Shown here piece after piece: positions 11,701 to 26,700 of a stretch of 64,000 bases of DNA. Each line of letters opens with the position of its first letter. Within the stretch, counting starts at the first letter, position 1. The notes beneath the pieces are model-generated. The model searched no databases. It was not told the origin of the DNA and worked only from the letters and a program-made list of their open reading frames with translations. Source of the DNA: Trichopria drosophilae (Eukaryota > Arthropoda > Insecta > Hymenoptera > Diapriidae); the NCBI GenBank assembly GCA_030407085.1, contig CM059586.1:106095501-106159500 (forward strand). The letters run 5' to 3'. Position numbers and translations under genes: made by a program.

Positions 11701-14700
11701 TTTTATAAAAACGGCACAAGTCACTCGGATATTCGCCATTTTTCCAAAGTTAGATTTTTTAAAGTTGTAAGATTTTATCACAATATAAAAATACTTCATA
11801 ATAATAATATAGCGTCTTATTTGCTACTATAATGTACCGTCAAATAGCGACAGAATAATTTTTAAATTAATAGAAACATAGATTTCTGTGTCAGTGACAG
11901 GTGCAAACTAAGGTTCTTTAAGAATAAAATATATGCAAATTAATATATAAACATTAAAAAAAGTAAATCTGAATTTAAAAAAAAATGTATAAAAATAATA
12001 GAAACTCTGATCTGTTTTTTCTATACATGTGTCTTTTTTGTCGTGTTTTTTTTTTGTCGTAGTTTTTGTTGAATTTTTTTGTCGTATTTTTTTGTTGTAT
12101 TTTTTGTCGTTCTGTATACAGAGAGAAACGCATTTTTTTTCAAAATTGTACATAGATACAGTGTTCCTGTATTAATTTACGAAAGATTAAGTTTATAAAT
12201 AGTACTTTCTGCAATGAGAAATGTTTCCTTTTGAAAAATCTTAAATAAGTAATTATTACAGTCGTGTAATATATTGCTTATGTACTAAACACATATGAAG
12301 CTACAAACGAACAGGTGTATTATGCACATACGCACAATTTATTAAATTTAATTTACATGTAAACAAGAGAAGTAATTAAATGTATACTCACTGCAAATTC
12401 GTCGCACCAAACGGAAAACCATTTGATGTTGTTCAAGGACTTGCCTTCCGGTAGACTAAGAGTGATGTCCTTCTTTCTGTACCGATTGAGAACGCCCTCC
12501 CTATCAACATAAATCAATTATTATAGCAAAAATAAATAATAATTTTGTTTCGTATGTCTATTGTTTACTAACTTACAATTAGTTAAGAAAATTTGTAGTT
12601 TTTCCATTTGTTAGAAATTTTTGTAAATCAATTTTCATAAGAGTATTTACTTTCATTAAAATAGCAGAGCGCTAATTACACTGAGTAATTTTTTATATTA
12701 AAAAGTGCAATAACAATTAATGCTTTGGGTATATTCAATATAGTGTTCTAATAAATTTTATAAATGACATTTAGTTAATTTTTATATGAATTTTTCTAAT
12801 TTTGTATTTTATAAATTCATGTAAAAGAATAGGTCGGGGAACAAAGTTCCGAAAATCAAAACCCCGAAAGGCTACAATTTCGATATTGCGTGGGTCGAAA
12901 GTATTTTAATTTGCTTCCTTTTGCCATATTTTCATAGACAAAGTGAAGAAAATCACGTTGGAGAAATTTTGGCCTTTCGCGGAGTATTGATTTTAGGAAC
13001 TTTGTTCCCCGACCAAAGAATGAAATTTTTGTATTCTTATAAGAATTAAGAGAACAAGCTCTCTCCCTAAAGCCTGTTCCATGTTGCAATTTTTGATATA
13101 AAAAGTCTCTTGGTCTAACGAACTGAATTATTTCCCCACAATGCATAAAATTCTGGTATAAATAAAAAACTGGCGGATTTTGAAAAATGAAATTTATCAC
13201 AATTTTTTACCAAAAGATTCTTACCAATTATAACATTTCATAATTACAAAAGAATGTAGAAATAGTTATTGTTCAGCTCAATAATATCTAGCCACAATTT
13301 TATTATTAACTTATTCGCCAAATGTCTATTAAAATAGAGTTTATAGGAATACAATCTACCTTTCCAAATCTGCATTTTTTTATAAATATACTGTGCTGTT
13401 AAATAATATATATTGCGCGCAAAACAATTACTTAGAGCTATCATTATTTGTGAATTGCGAATTTTTGTATCATGTGCAATAATTATTATATTTTCTGATT
13501 ATTGATGATTTCGGTATATACTGATATTAGTTATCATTTAAAACTTGTTAATCAAATGGAAATCTTTCGCTTAATGCATTATTCATGAAACATGATTATT
13601 ATTGATGATGACCGTATTTAAATCTTCATAATATGACTATAAATATTGGAATAATTTGAAACAGCATTCGAATCATTAATTATTACTATTAGTAGCATCC
13701 AAGTAACTTCACATAATGCTATTCCATTTATTAATAATTTAGTTTTCGAGATTTATTTACTGTTAAAATCGAATAGTAAATATTGGAATATTTTCGTAAT
13801 ATATCGGGTACTGACAATAAATAAATAAATTTATTCCCATACCGTTTGATAAAATATATTTTACTAAACAAAAAAATAGTTAATATATGAAAAAAGTTAC
13901 TTAAACAAAATTAATATAAGTTGGATGATTTCGTAAGGCAGATTTTAAGGTTTCTTTCATACATACACTAGGAATTATTTTTACAAATCATAACCTTGTA
14001 GAAAATGTAAGATAAAAACTACCTACAAATGCTATGAAATACAAAAGTACTGTAAAATAACACAAAAATATTGCAAAATTTATGATAAAATAATGGTGTA
14101 AAATCATAACAACAAAATTGAAACGAAATTTTACAATATTTTTTGTTTTTTAACTGAAAATTATTATTGTGGAGATTACGCGAAATGGGCCCCCTCTCTT
14201 TGTACAATAAAATTGATTTTCTGTTTTTTTTTAATCTTCTTTTGCAGCATTTTGATGGCTGATAAGTAGCCATCAAAACTTAAAATAAGGAACAAATTGT
14301 TAAACTTTTTTTTTAATTATTTAAAATGCAATCCTGACCATGAAAAATAACATTAATTTTAAATACACCATTTCAAAAGAAGATAAGAAATAACAAAAAG
14401 AAATGATTAAGAAATATAGTAATTAGGATATAGTATAATCACAAGATTTATAGAAATAATTGTTATTCTTCGACTTTGAGAAATGAATTGGACTAATATT
14501 ATTCAATGTGAACATGTTTATTTTGTAAAACGAATGTATTATATTTTAATTAGATCTTGATTTCAGCACACAAGGCACATTTTCACTTTTAAAATAAGTA
14601 ACTTTAAAGTGAAAGACCCATCATTAAAAATACCAACTTCCATCCAACAGTTGAAATAGTTAACATTTTCCAAAGACGACTAATTTAAAGTTGCTGAATT

Positions 14701-17700
14701 TCAGTTTTTTAGCAATATTAATCTAATTAATTTTTCTTTAATTATTAGTTTTCAAGTGGTGCCATCATTAATAAAATTCCTAATAACTCAATTACAAAAA
14801 TATTTATCTAAAATCCTATATTTTGTTTATTATTTGTGGAAATGACATATCTGTGCTTAGTGAGTGATGTAATTCATCACCAGTTTTTCGAGTATCTAAC
14901 AATAATACATTCATGTTTTAACTTTAATATTGATGAAAAAATTGAACAAATTTTAATTAACAACGGCTAATGAAGTTTTCGGCAGAATCTACAAATTATT
15001 TTTTCTTGTTCATAGCAGATCGTTGGACACCAAAATTCGTTAAAAAAATTAAACGTATCATATAATCACTTTTCTTTCTGAATTTGAGAGAAAAATCTGT
15101 TCATGGCAATAGAGATAACCAGTCATTTTAACCACTCGTATAAGTAAATAAATTTTAAAAATTAGATATTCAACGTAATAGCAGTAGTAAACACGCGTAT
15201 GCGAATGTAGTAATGAATATTCATTAACGATTAATTAGGTTCGGCAAAGTTTGCGCATGAAAGAAGTTCCTAATCACATTCATGATACCGTGCAATGTGA
15301 CGTCTCGGCACTAAACCCGCATTTAAATTTTCATAATAAGATATTTCTGTATAATATACTCACGATCCATGTTCGTCTCGAACTCTGAATCCATTGTTTC
15401 CAATGTTCTTTGTATTTCCAACGTAGAAGTAGGCGGCTGCAATTTAATAATTAATTCATTAATGTCGAGTAATAGAATGAAAATATAATTTAAATATACA
15501 TTCGTATCTTATTCACATTTAAGGGATTCTAAAGTAGCTTAGTAATTTACCCTAAAAAATTAAAAGGACATTTTCTAAATATCCTCTCCTAAAATATAAA
15601 AGGAATTAATTTGGAATTTATCATTGGTAGAGAATATTAAAAAATAATTAGAAAATATTATATATAAGTAGTTTAGGTGTTATTATTGAAGAAATATAAT
15701 GAAAATGAAAAAATAACGAGTACACGTTTATACACCATATTCACTTATTTTATTACGGCTACTAGTAAGTAAAATCAAAAAATTAAAAAAAGATTTTTAA
15801 TTTCACGTGTGAAGAAAAAAAAGGCTATAGATCCGATGTCTATTTCTGCATAATAAAATGTGGCTATACAATATTAGGAAACAGTACCAACGTTAAAATT
15901 GGAGATAATGGAAATTTTCATTTAATTTTCACTGGATGCATTGTGGTCTACTTTAGAATCTCTTAAGATATTTTAACATGAAAAGTGGTACGTCAGATTA
16001 TATTTTTAAGTCTGCATTTTCATCTTTAATTCCAATTCATAAGTAGTTTTTAATTTAGGGGACTAGTGTAAATAGAAAATAATAATTTCCATAGAAATAT
16101 TAGTGATTGCACTACTTCAAGCAGATTTTAAAGAATTTTCTGTTATTTTTTGCTGCAGAATCATAAATGTGTCATATTTCGCGTATGTGGGCTTGAAAAA
16201 GCAGAAAAAGTTTGTCAGGGTCGTCAAAATTAAGTCACCTTCAAAGTTTCAAGTATGTATTAATCACTGAATTGTGATTCGTAAATAGTAAATGTTAACG
16301 TACACATTGTAATAATTAAAAAAACTGTCGTTCGTTTTCAGTTAATTGTTCCCAAAAAATATTCTGTACACTTGATGTCACATAATAATAAATGGCATTT
16401 ATAAAAAAATAGGTTTATTTAATAGTTTTCCTGAAAATGAAAAACAATCAAAAAGAGATATTTTTTCGCGTACTAGAGTGGCTTAACCCCTTAATAAGTC
16501 GGTATACTTGTATATATCAAAAATAAATAAACGATAACATTTTGCATTTTTTGTGTGTTTTCAATTCAGTATTTTTTACTACTTTGACATAGCATAGCTA
16601 CGTCTAGAAATTAATTTCAATGAACAAATTGTTGTATTACAATTCATGAATAATCGTTAAATCAGTTATTTACATTGAAATAATATACTAAAAAATTGTC
16701 ATATTTTGATATATTAAAATAGCTTAATATTTTTGACATAAAAAATTCGAATTCTAGGAATAAGCATTTCTTTACACGACGTATATAAAAGTTTTATACG
16801 TATTTATTGTAAATGTTATATACAAATAATTTTTTCCATGCTAAAAGTAGCTGTGCCCCTTTACTTGAACCAATATTAATAAAGACTTGTTTATCCTTTT
16901 TTGTTTATAGTACACATTAAAATGTGTACCATAACCTAATGATTTACACATTATACAGTGAAATTAATTGCTAAAAATGTTTTTTCTTTATAAGATATAG
17001 ATCGCATTTCATCATTTCATTTGAATATTGAAAACTATCTTAAAATAATTATTCATAATCAACTTTATCAGCGATGCAATATCCTTTTCAGTTGAATAAA
17101 TTATAAGCTCTTAATTGAAACGAGTAGCTTCAAATCCCCTTTTGTCCCTGGCACAAAATCGGAATTTTGTGAATAATTCTCGTTCCCTTTTTGAATATTA
17201 AAACTTAAAAATTCGTAGTCCTGTAATTTAATATTTTTCGAAACATGTTCAATTAAAGTTTTGATAAATTAATGTAGCATTATGCGATTACAGGACTTCA
17301 TTTAAATACTATTAAATAAAAATAGCTGCTACTAGTCAAACATTTATTTGTTTTTCCGACTATAGGGAACTTTTTATTCATAGTATGTAATCTCGTATTC
17401 TCTTTTATGGTCGTAAAAGCGACTTGTAAAAGCTTTAACGTGCCTTCAGCTTTCAATTATTAATTTTACTCTAGGATGGTTCTATTACATTATTAGAGTT
17501 CATTTTAAAAATCATAATGAAATCAGGTGTTAGGTAGTATGCTATTAGGTATAATTCTACTATCTAGTTTAATGAAAAATGTATAATATTTATTTCCTTG
17601 GTGTGTTGTAGATTTTGTAAAAGTACACAATATTAATAGTTGAACTAGTCAATAATCGTTCCAGTATGATTTCCTTAAAAAATATCAAGGAAGATACTGA

Positions 17701-20700
17701 TTAAATGACTTAGTACTCTGTTAAAAATTTCTGCAGCGAGCAATTTCCTGAAATAGTAACCGAAGTTTTTTGTCGTTACGGTTTCAGAATTTTACGAAAT
17801 GCAATTTCGTAATTTTCTGAAATTAGTTCTTAATTTTTTGAAAATGTTTCTTAATTTTCAGTTACTATTTCCGAAAATTCCTAGAGAAATTTCTAACCGT
17901 GTAGGAATTGAAAATTTGAAAAATCGTTTAAGTTATTTTTAATTTTGAGGTCCTACAGTAGATTTCTCCATTAAGCAGGGATTTAATCATTTCTACTTAT
18001 AACACACTTTGGCAACAAATTTGTTGCCCCAATACGTGTAAAATTGATTTTTTAAGTGAACCAAATGGAGAATTATTTCCCAGGAAATGACTATTCTTAA
18101 ATGCAGAGGTTATCAGAATAATTATAGGGTTTGCACCAAAATGTAACAAAAAATGATAGAGTTTAAGTCAAATTATAATGTGAGAGTTCAACAAAAATCT
18201 ACCCAATTTTAAGATAAACTATTTGTCATTAGTTTACTAATATTTATTATTCTCCCGAGTGAACACGCTGTAGTTCAATAGAGTCCCGGTATATATACCG
18301 TCTCGCTATATTTACATCCGGGACATTTTTCCTGTACCGTCTCGTTATATTTACTTGTCCCCTCTCTCTTTTCCTCCACCTTGCGGGCTGGGCCTCAGGA
18401 AGGGCCTGCTGTGGTGTCATGAAAATATTGCGACTCAGGGGAGTGGAAGAAGCGGCGCTCCCCTTCTTATGGTAAATATACCGGGACTGTAGTGTACCAA
18501 TAAACTTTAATCCATATTCATAGACTATTGAATGTTTTAGTTGCGTCTAATGTGTCCGAAAATGTCATGCGATGTAGTAAATATTATTTTTTAACTGCAT
18601 ATGTTAGTAATTGTCACAACTATCATTTTCTATTGTTTCGTCACGAATTGTTTCTTTCGCTTACTTTTCCCGCGCCGGGACCATATTTGCAGATTTTACT
18701 TGAGCTCGTTATCGGCTCCATGCGGCATATCGTTCTGGTCTAGAAAATTGGGTTTTCGTCGCCGAAATCAAGGTTGTCATTTATTTCTCAAAGTGCAAAA
18801 GGAACGGCATAACGAGACGCCTCGAGCGCAGGGAAAGTCTCGTTGCTTTTCTTTGCCGCTTTTCCCCGTTTTTTTTTTACCTTTTCCAGGATCGTGGCTA
18901 GACCGTAACGAAAGTTATAGTCGTGGGACTCGAGTTTTTTGCGTACATGAACTCGATATAGCGTAGAAGAGACACCATAAGAGAAAAATCGGAGAAACCC
19001 GAGAACTCAAGCACGTGGTCGTGGACGAATTGTGATTTGTAAATAACTTAGATGTAAATGGTTTGTGTATACCAACAACGGTGTCAGTAATTCCCGTTAG
19101 TTTTTGGAAATTCGGTAAATTTTGGATATACGTTGGTATATTTATAAATATAAGTTGCGGATGCTACACTTAAAAAAAGGATGGTTAAAATAAGTTTCTT
19201 GTTAACGTTTTTCTGGTAGGTTTAACCTCTTTTTTCTGGTGATCCCTACAACAATTTACTGTTAAGGTAGTTAGACCCCGGAATATAGTATGTTTGGAAA
19301 GAATATTTCATACCGTTTGAAAGAAATTAATTGTCATTATCAATGATATTGTTGATGAAAGAAAGTATTACTGTTCTGAAACAAAAACTTGAAACCTGCA
19401 AATATAATTTGTTAAACAACTTTTATTAATGACTCCAATTTTCTTCTTTTCGCCAGTTAATTAAATTTTTTTAAACTAAATGGATTTAAATGCGCGATGG
19501 CCTATATTTTCGACAGAAAGATTCTCTACAACTTTGCGGTACAATTTTTCAAAATTTCTGAAGCTATCATAAAAAATTTCTATTTATTTACGAAAAAAAA
19601 TCATTTTAGTGATCAGGTGAAAAATTTGGCAAAATCCTTTCGGTAAAGTTGTAGAGAATCTTTTTCTCGAAAAAATAAGATATCATTCATTAATATCCAT
19701 TCATTTTTAAAAAATGCTTCACTGGCGAAAAAAAGAAAATTTGAATATTAAGAAAGGTTGTTTAAAAAATTATTTTCGTATGTTTCCTTTTTTTTCAAGA
19801 ACAATACTACTTTCACGCTTCATTAATGTAATTATTAGTAAAAATTAAATCTTTGGAAACGTTATTAAATATTTTTCTCAAACATACTATATCCCTTAAA
19901 ACAATTCGAATATTTTACCAAAAAAGTTTCTTTACGTAACTAATATTTTAGGCTAAAATAATAATAAATTCTGGTTAAAATTACTATTTTTCTGATATTC
20001 ATTTTAGGAATTTTTATTATTCTATTATTGAAAGATCATTTTTCATAATTCTACTTGTAATAAAGGTTTAGTAAGGTAGTCTGCAAGCAGGCCAAAACGT
20101 AAAATAAGATTTTTTTTACTTGAAGACCAAAATAAGTATTATTAAAAGAAAACATTTTTACTTAATTTATATCAACTGTCAAGAAATTATGGTGTTACAA
20201 TTAACAAGAAATATTAAGAAGCCAAATGCGGACTCCAAGTTGATTCTCATCTAATCAATCATTATAGAACTCAAGCAAAATCAAAATAAATCTCATACTC
20301 TCTAAACTTGAATTATTCAAATACAATTCATAACAGCGAACGTATGGGTTACCATTAATTAGTAAGTTTTACTGTCAAATAGTACAAAAATACTAATTCA
20401 ATAGTAAAATTCTACTAATCTACAAGTAGATATTGAATTTTTTTATTTAGTAGTTTGTAGAATTAGTAATAACTTTTTATTGGCAAAAATTATTACTAAT
20501 TTATTTGGTGACTCACTTTTCATTTTATTATTGGTAGTTTTTAACTAGTTAAGATTTAGAGAGTACGTAGAATGTATAAAATGAATATTCAATATTTCAC
20601 ATCTTAAAAGTTGTAAATCCAAACAGTTAATGTCATTGTTGTATTAACGTTCGGAATAAAAAGCCAAAGAAGTGCAATTTTATCATATTTCAGCTCTTAT

Positions 20701-23700
20701 TACGAGTTAAGATCTCTTATTACTTTTATTTTATTGTTGCTGTCAATGAAGTTCATAGTGTAAAAATTTAATACTATGGATAAAAGTCACTAAACGTATT
20801 TCTAAATTATTATTTATATGGACTTGATATTATCAGATTTATGTTCTTATACTGACACGTAATATGCAAACTAGATCTTCTTTATTCAATATTTTAAAAA
20901 ACAAATTCTTCCAAGACACAATTTTCCTTTCTGATAACATTATGATGTCTTAAAGAAAAGTATTTTACTTTCTGATGAGGACTATAAATATGAGCCAACT
21001 ACGTTAAAAAATATTACTTCTTTGACTTTTTTTTGTTAACTATTTCTTACATGTACACATCTTCGAAACCTCGACGAATAAGTCTTCCAAGAAAACATAT
21101 TTTTTAAACATCCGTTCTTACAAAATGAAAAACAATGTGAAGAAAAATATAATCTAAGACTAAATTCTATAAGAGTTTTAAATATTAACAATCGGTTCAC
21201 CAAAAAAATATTGCTGACTAATGTCTATTCATTGTGGACTAAAAATTCTTATTGTAATTATAAATACCGTTCAATTTATAACAACTATGTATTAGATTAC
21301 TTCGCAATTGGCAAATAGTTAAATCGATTAGCTGCCGTAAGTTCCAATAGCAACTTTTGGGTAATGGATACTACAAAAGTGAATGCATAGTTTCCAAGGA
21401 TTTAATCGAATGAATGAATGTGAAATATTTGAAGATGACTATCGAAAACTTGTATTGAAGACTCGGACTTTATAATTGAATTTTAAGTAGTAACTATAAC
21501 TCGACTAATATATTAGAAATCATATGTAAGGACTAAAATAATACGTGACTTATTTCGAATATTTTTGTTAATACATTACATTTTTATGAAAATTATTGTA
21601 TTAAAAACCTTGTCATTTACTCGACAACTTTAACTGTGAAATGGCTATTCAAGGTCTGTTTTAGTTTTATGATAAATGAGTTTTTGTTGGCCGACTTTGT
21701 ATCAGTGAAATTTAATGTTTTATTCTATATTTCATTGTATCAATCAAATATTACTTATATAATTGAAAGTATTTTTATCATTTTTATACGTACTTTAATT
21801 AAAACATATTACATGTACAGAGGAAAAAAATCATTAGTTATTTATTGATAAAGTTAAGTATAAATTTATTCCATTTTTTCAACAATATTCTCTTAAAACT
21901 TGAATATATCTTGGTCAAATATAATACATTAAGGAATGAAGAAAATGCAGACAATCTTTATATTTAATAAACATAATAATAAATTTCTTTTACCATTTCA
22001 ATAAAATATAGAATTCAATTTTTCAGCCTTATTTTGCTTGGTACACTGAGAAAAGTGTATTTTATCAGTTACTATCCGTTGGCTTTTAAAAAGTGTATTA
22101 TAGCCATTAAAAGAAATATTATATCGAGTAAAATCCTCCGTCGTTCAGCATTTGTTTTTGACAGGTTATACGAAACTGTAATAAACTCTTCTATTTTAAA
22201 AGAATGTTTTATTATAACTAAAAGAAGGCATTTTTAATATTTTAATTTGCTAGATAAATTTCCATAAACAAAAATTGCTTTTAGTTAAAGAGAAAAGGCT
22301 AAAATAAACTGACATATCGGTTAGAATAATATAAAATCTTCGTCTTTTAACAGGTAGTAGAAAGATGGCAATCCCTATGCGTAAAATACTATATTTTACG
22401 GGGCATAAGAATTCTAATACTGGGTAAAAAAACTTTTCTCAGTGTAATTCCAGATAGTACCATTTAAAAACTGTAAAATTCGAAATATTTGGTTAAATTT
22501 AGATTTAGACAAGTACAAATTGTATTAAGAATTTACCAGCGTATGTTTATATGTATTTATTAAAATTGGACAAAATAAATAGAAATTTACTGTACAATAT
22601 TGGTTACACTTCATCTTTATGAAATATATCTGACCAATAACTTCAAAGTCCTCGCAGTTCTCAACAAGCATCCCAGTTCCAAAGTCAGAGTTGCGTCACG
22701 AATTGAGCATCTATTTGTAAGGATCGTTACAACTTTGGGCAAATACATTATTGGTTTAACCCACACATTTCCGTGATATCCCTGTTATTTGTATCTACTT
22801 AGTAGTCCTTGAAGGCTAAAACTTAGTCATCACTCCCACTAAGTTACGTCTTACCTACGGTAAAGTTATGTTTCATAATGGGACAGTGAACTCGATATTT
22901 TGTGAATATACGTATTGCTCAATGTTTTACTGCTCTAACGAATTCTAGTGGCAATCTATCCGATCAGTGCTGACTTTAATATAAAGACCATCAAATCGAA
23001 TTTTATGTTCAAGTTCTATCTGAAGTGTATTGGCGTCATTTCGAATTTATCGATTGCAACTGAATTTTACGTTCTACCAATCTCATGTATTTTATGTACT
23101 TGGTTAGTACTTCTACAAAATGATACTAATATTACTCAAAGGAAGAACTCATAATTAACTGACTAGCGAAATGTAACTGTGGGATATTTCTAAATGATTA
23201 CGGACATTTATTACCAATGCGGATATATTTAAGTCCAATAATTTTAGAGCTTTGTGTATTTTATTGAATGATATACAGACCTAAATATTCTAGTACTGAT
23301 TCATTGGGAAATCTTATTAGGTTCGAGTATAAATACGAAACTATTATGTAGAGTACATCCTGGGATAGTTTTAAATTTGATGCTATCTGGTATAATCACC
23401 ATTAATTTAGTTTAAATCCGATATCCTGTGGATAATTTAACTCTTACAAGGACATATTTTTCTTTATATACGACTTAGTTGCAATATGTTATTCAGAAGT
23501 TTATGGAGTTGCTGATTACGAATCTGCACTGGCAATTTGGAAATTCATATAGTATATTCAAAATGACGGACCAAAATGTGAAAACGTGAATTATATGAAA
23601 TTTGTTATTGTTATATTGGAGACCCCTATTAAATTTCGGAAAAATAATGGATTCGTAATCAGCGCCTAAAAAATGTAAAATATATATTGTCAAGTGACGT

Positions 23701-26700
23701 TTTAGCCCGAGTAAAAAATATTTAGGCTCCCAGAGCCTCCAGAAAGAAAGCTTCCTCAAAGCTCCCCATTGTCCAAATCCGAGCCGAATACAAGCATTTG
23801 AAGAATAAAATACAAGAGTCTACGATAACGATAAAAGATTCATTACAGACAATATAAAGACCTTCAGAAATTATCCTGTAAAGCTCAAATATCTCTTTTG
23901 TAAAGGTATCATATCTCTCTTGTAGTTTTTTCAGAGTAGGCAGATACATTATTAAGAAAAGCGCGGTATACTTACAAAACTTCAATATAGATCTGTGATT
24001 TTTCTCAGAGGTCTCTTACAAGTAACACGAGGGAAGTGATAATCACCGATTTTTTTGAAACTGCGTATACAAGTACTTCTTTAAAAAGTATTTAACACGT
24101 GTTTTTTTTTGTTTTTCCCCAAAAACCATTTTTGGGTAGAAATCACCGGTGAATGTTTGTAGAAATGGCCTGAATGTCATTAAGGTTGAATAATACTATG
24201 TTAAAAATTATTTGTAGCATATCTGTAAATATTGGGATACTGACGTTTTGGCAAAACGTTTTGGCGACCTCAAAACGGCAATATCCCAATATTTACAGAC
24301 ATGCTACAAATAATTTTGAACATAATATTATTCAACCTTAATGACATTCAAGGGCCATTTCTGCAATTATTCAAGGGGTGATTTCTACCCCAAAAATGGT
24401 TTTTGGGGAAAAACAGAAAATCACGTGTTAAATACTTTTTAAAGAAGTACTTGTATACGCAGTTTCAAAAAAATCGGTGTTTATCACTTCCCTAGTGTTA
24501 CTTGTTAGATATATTTCGCAGCTTTCCGGGAGAATTATCAGGAGCTCCTAAAGTACTCTAACGGAGTTCAGAAATATCGGAGGAATCTCTAAATAACTTC
24601 GCCGGAACCTCTCAGAAGTATTGAGAAGATATTACATTGAAGCAAGAGGGGGTATTCAGAAATGTGAAATTCTTTGGTGAAGCTCGAATATAGCTCTTAG
24701 GGAGCTCCTGAAAAACTATGCGAAATATCTATAAGAGCTCTCTGAGAAAAATCGCAGATCTATATTAAAGTTTTATAAAAATACAGCGCTTTTCATAATA
24801 ATGTGCCTGCATACTCTAGAAAAACTACAAGAGAGAGGAGCTTTACAAGATGATTTCTGCAGGTCTTCATATTGTCCCTAAAGAATATCTTAGAGTTATC
24901 GTGGAGCCTTGTATTTTATTTTTCAAATCCACGCATTCGGCTCGGACTTGGACAATAGGGAGCTTTGAGGGAGCGTTATCTCTGGGACCCAAATTTTTTT
25001 TACTAGTATTTCGTACTCTTAAAAAATGATTTCTTTTTAAAAGAAAAGGTCTCGTTTTTGGACGTCATCTAAGAGTTAATAGGGAGAATTTTTTAAATTA
25101 TGAACTTCAAATGTAATATGTTTTTGTCCAAGTATGTCCCGTGAACTTCACTTTAGTGTTTTGTCGTATTTCAGGGGTGACATGACCGTTTGTGTGCATC
25201 GTCGTGTATTATTATAAATATGTATTCATGCAGAACAGAGAAGAAGATAAACACCAACCTGGACCTTCGCCGTCGTAGGTAAAGTCTTTCAGGAACAATG
25301 TCCGAGCATCTACCGCATAAACTTCACCACTGACACCGTGATGAAATTCAGAGAGCTTGCCGATGAGTTTCCCGTTGTACGCTGCCGTACATCGTTCTGA
25401 AATGTAAACGCTGAGTTAAACTTCATCTTTGATATGAATTCTGCTTGCGAAAAGAAATAAAAAGTTAGAAGTCATAATTAATAAGACATACATATAAATA
25501 TTAAATGCGCAAGGGACAACAAGGTGGGAAAAATTCTAAAAAATGAATTTTCCACATTTTTTTATCTGCGAATTCAGCCATGTAATAAATTGTCTTTGCC
25601 GTGTTTTTATTATCTTCGATTCCTTTTTTCAATCAATGTTTCGGCCGTTTAAGATTTCAATTAAACAAAATTTCCATGCTGTCTGGTTACAATGGGATAT
25701 ACCCGTAAAATGCCGTTATATCCTATATTTTCCAGATAAAATCCCCATATTTTCGAGTAAATGTGGGTAGAGGTATTAATAATTTATTGAAAATGTAGAA
25801 AACTTTTTCTTATCCTGCTGACATCAGACAGTAGGGGAATTTTTTAAAGAAAAATTTTCTCAGTATTCATGGCCCTATAGTACACGTAGAGTATACCTCT
25901 AATAAAAGAGTACTTATGCATTTTATTCAAGTGCTATGAAAGTGTCTTAACCCATTAAGTACCAAATGTCGTCAATTTTCATACTCAACAAAAAATATTG
26001 ATACATACATCCGACGTCAAATTTCATGCTCTTTCAGAATTTGGGAACAAAATTTGTCTCAAGTCAATGCTTAAAAAGTTATAAACAATATTTCACAAAA
26101 AAATGCGTTATGTTTTGCTGAAAAAATTTGAGATCGAAAATTTTTATAAGAAACCGGTGGTGTGCGGATCCGATTCTACATAGAAAAGTATTTTCGAGGC
26201 CTATATTTTAAAATGTACGTTGTGAAATTTTGAAAATAAAGGTGAAAGTATCCAAAATGGCTGCTCAGACACGAAAAAATGGTTAAAAATTTCAGGAATT
26301 TTTTATTTGAAAATGGTAGACTATTTGAAAAAATTATGCTGAACAATATGTTTTTAGAATTTCCAATAGAATATGATAACATTTTTTCAAAATTTTCAGA
26401 TTTTGAAAATCGTAAAAAATTATCAACAAATTTCGAAATTTGGTTAATCAATTGTAAGAACTTTTTATTGAGCAATATGATTTCCTGATCTCTGTGAATT
26501 TTAAATTAAGTTTACTTAATTGGTTAACCAAATTTCGAAATTTCTTGATAATTTTTTACGATTTTCAAAATCTGAAAATTTTGAAAATTTGAAAAATAAT
26601 CAAAAAATTCTGAAAAAATGTTACCATATTCTATTGAAAATTCTAAAAACATATTGTTCGGCATCATTTTTTCCAATAGTCTACCATTTTCAAATAAAAA

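Larger units (their letters stand above)
4793..12391 (-). other. Skeletor intron 4
   Basis: 7.6 kb between exons 4 and 5. It holds the purine tract (5661-5819), a CpG-richer island (7255-7940), two TA-flanked small elements (10643-11064 and 11292-11555), one CTCTCT-family MITE (8673-8892) and a T-rich GTCGT array (12010-12118). I see nothing else recognisable in 5820-7250 or 8900-10640. Confidence 0.9.
15437..25258 (-). other. Skeletor intron 2
   Basis: 9.8 kb. 15450-18270 is AT-rich and holds nothing I recognise. Then come a GC-richer element (18283-18495), an adjoining CpG-richer stretch to 19030, a foldback copy (19165-19930), a MITE (20298-20572), a TA-flanked MITE (22042-22446) and the large foldback 23708-25006. 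20580-22040 and 22450-23700 show nothing clear. Confidence 0.9.

Noticed and set aside
18601..18966. 121-codon plus-strand frame
   Set aside because: It overlaps another frame, lacks any family motif, and lies in a GC-richer non-coding segment.
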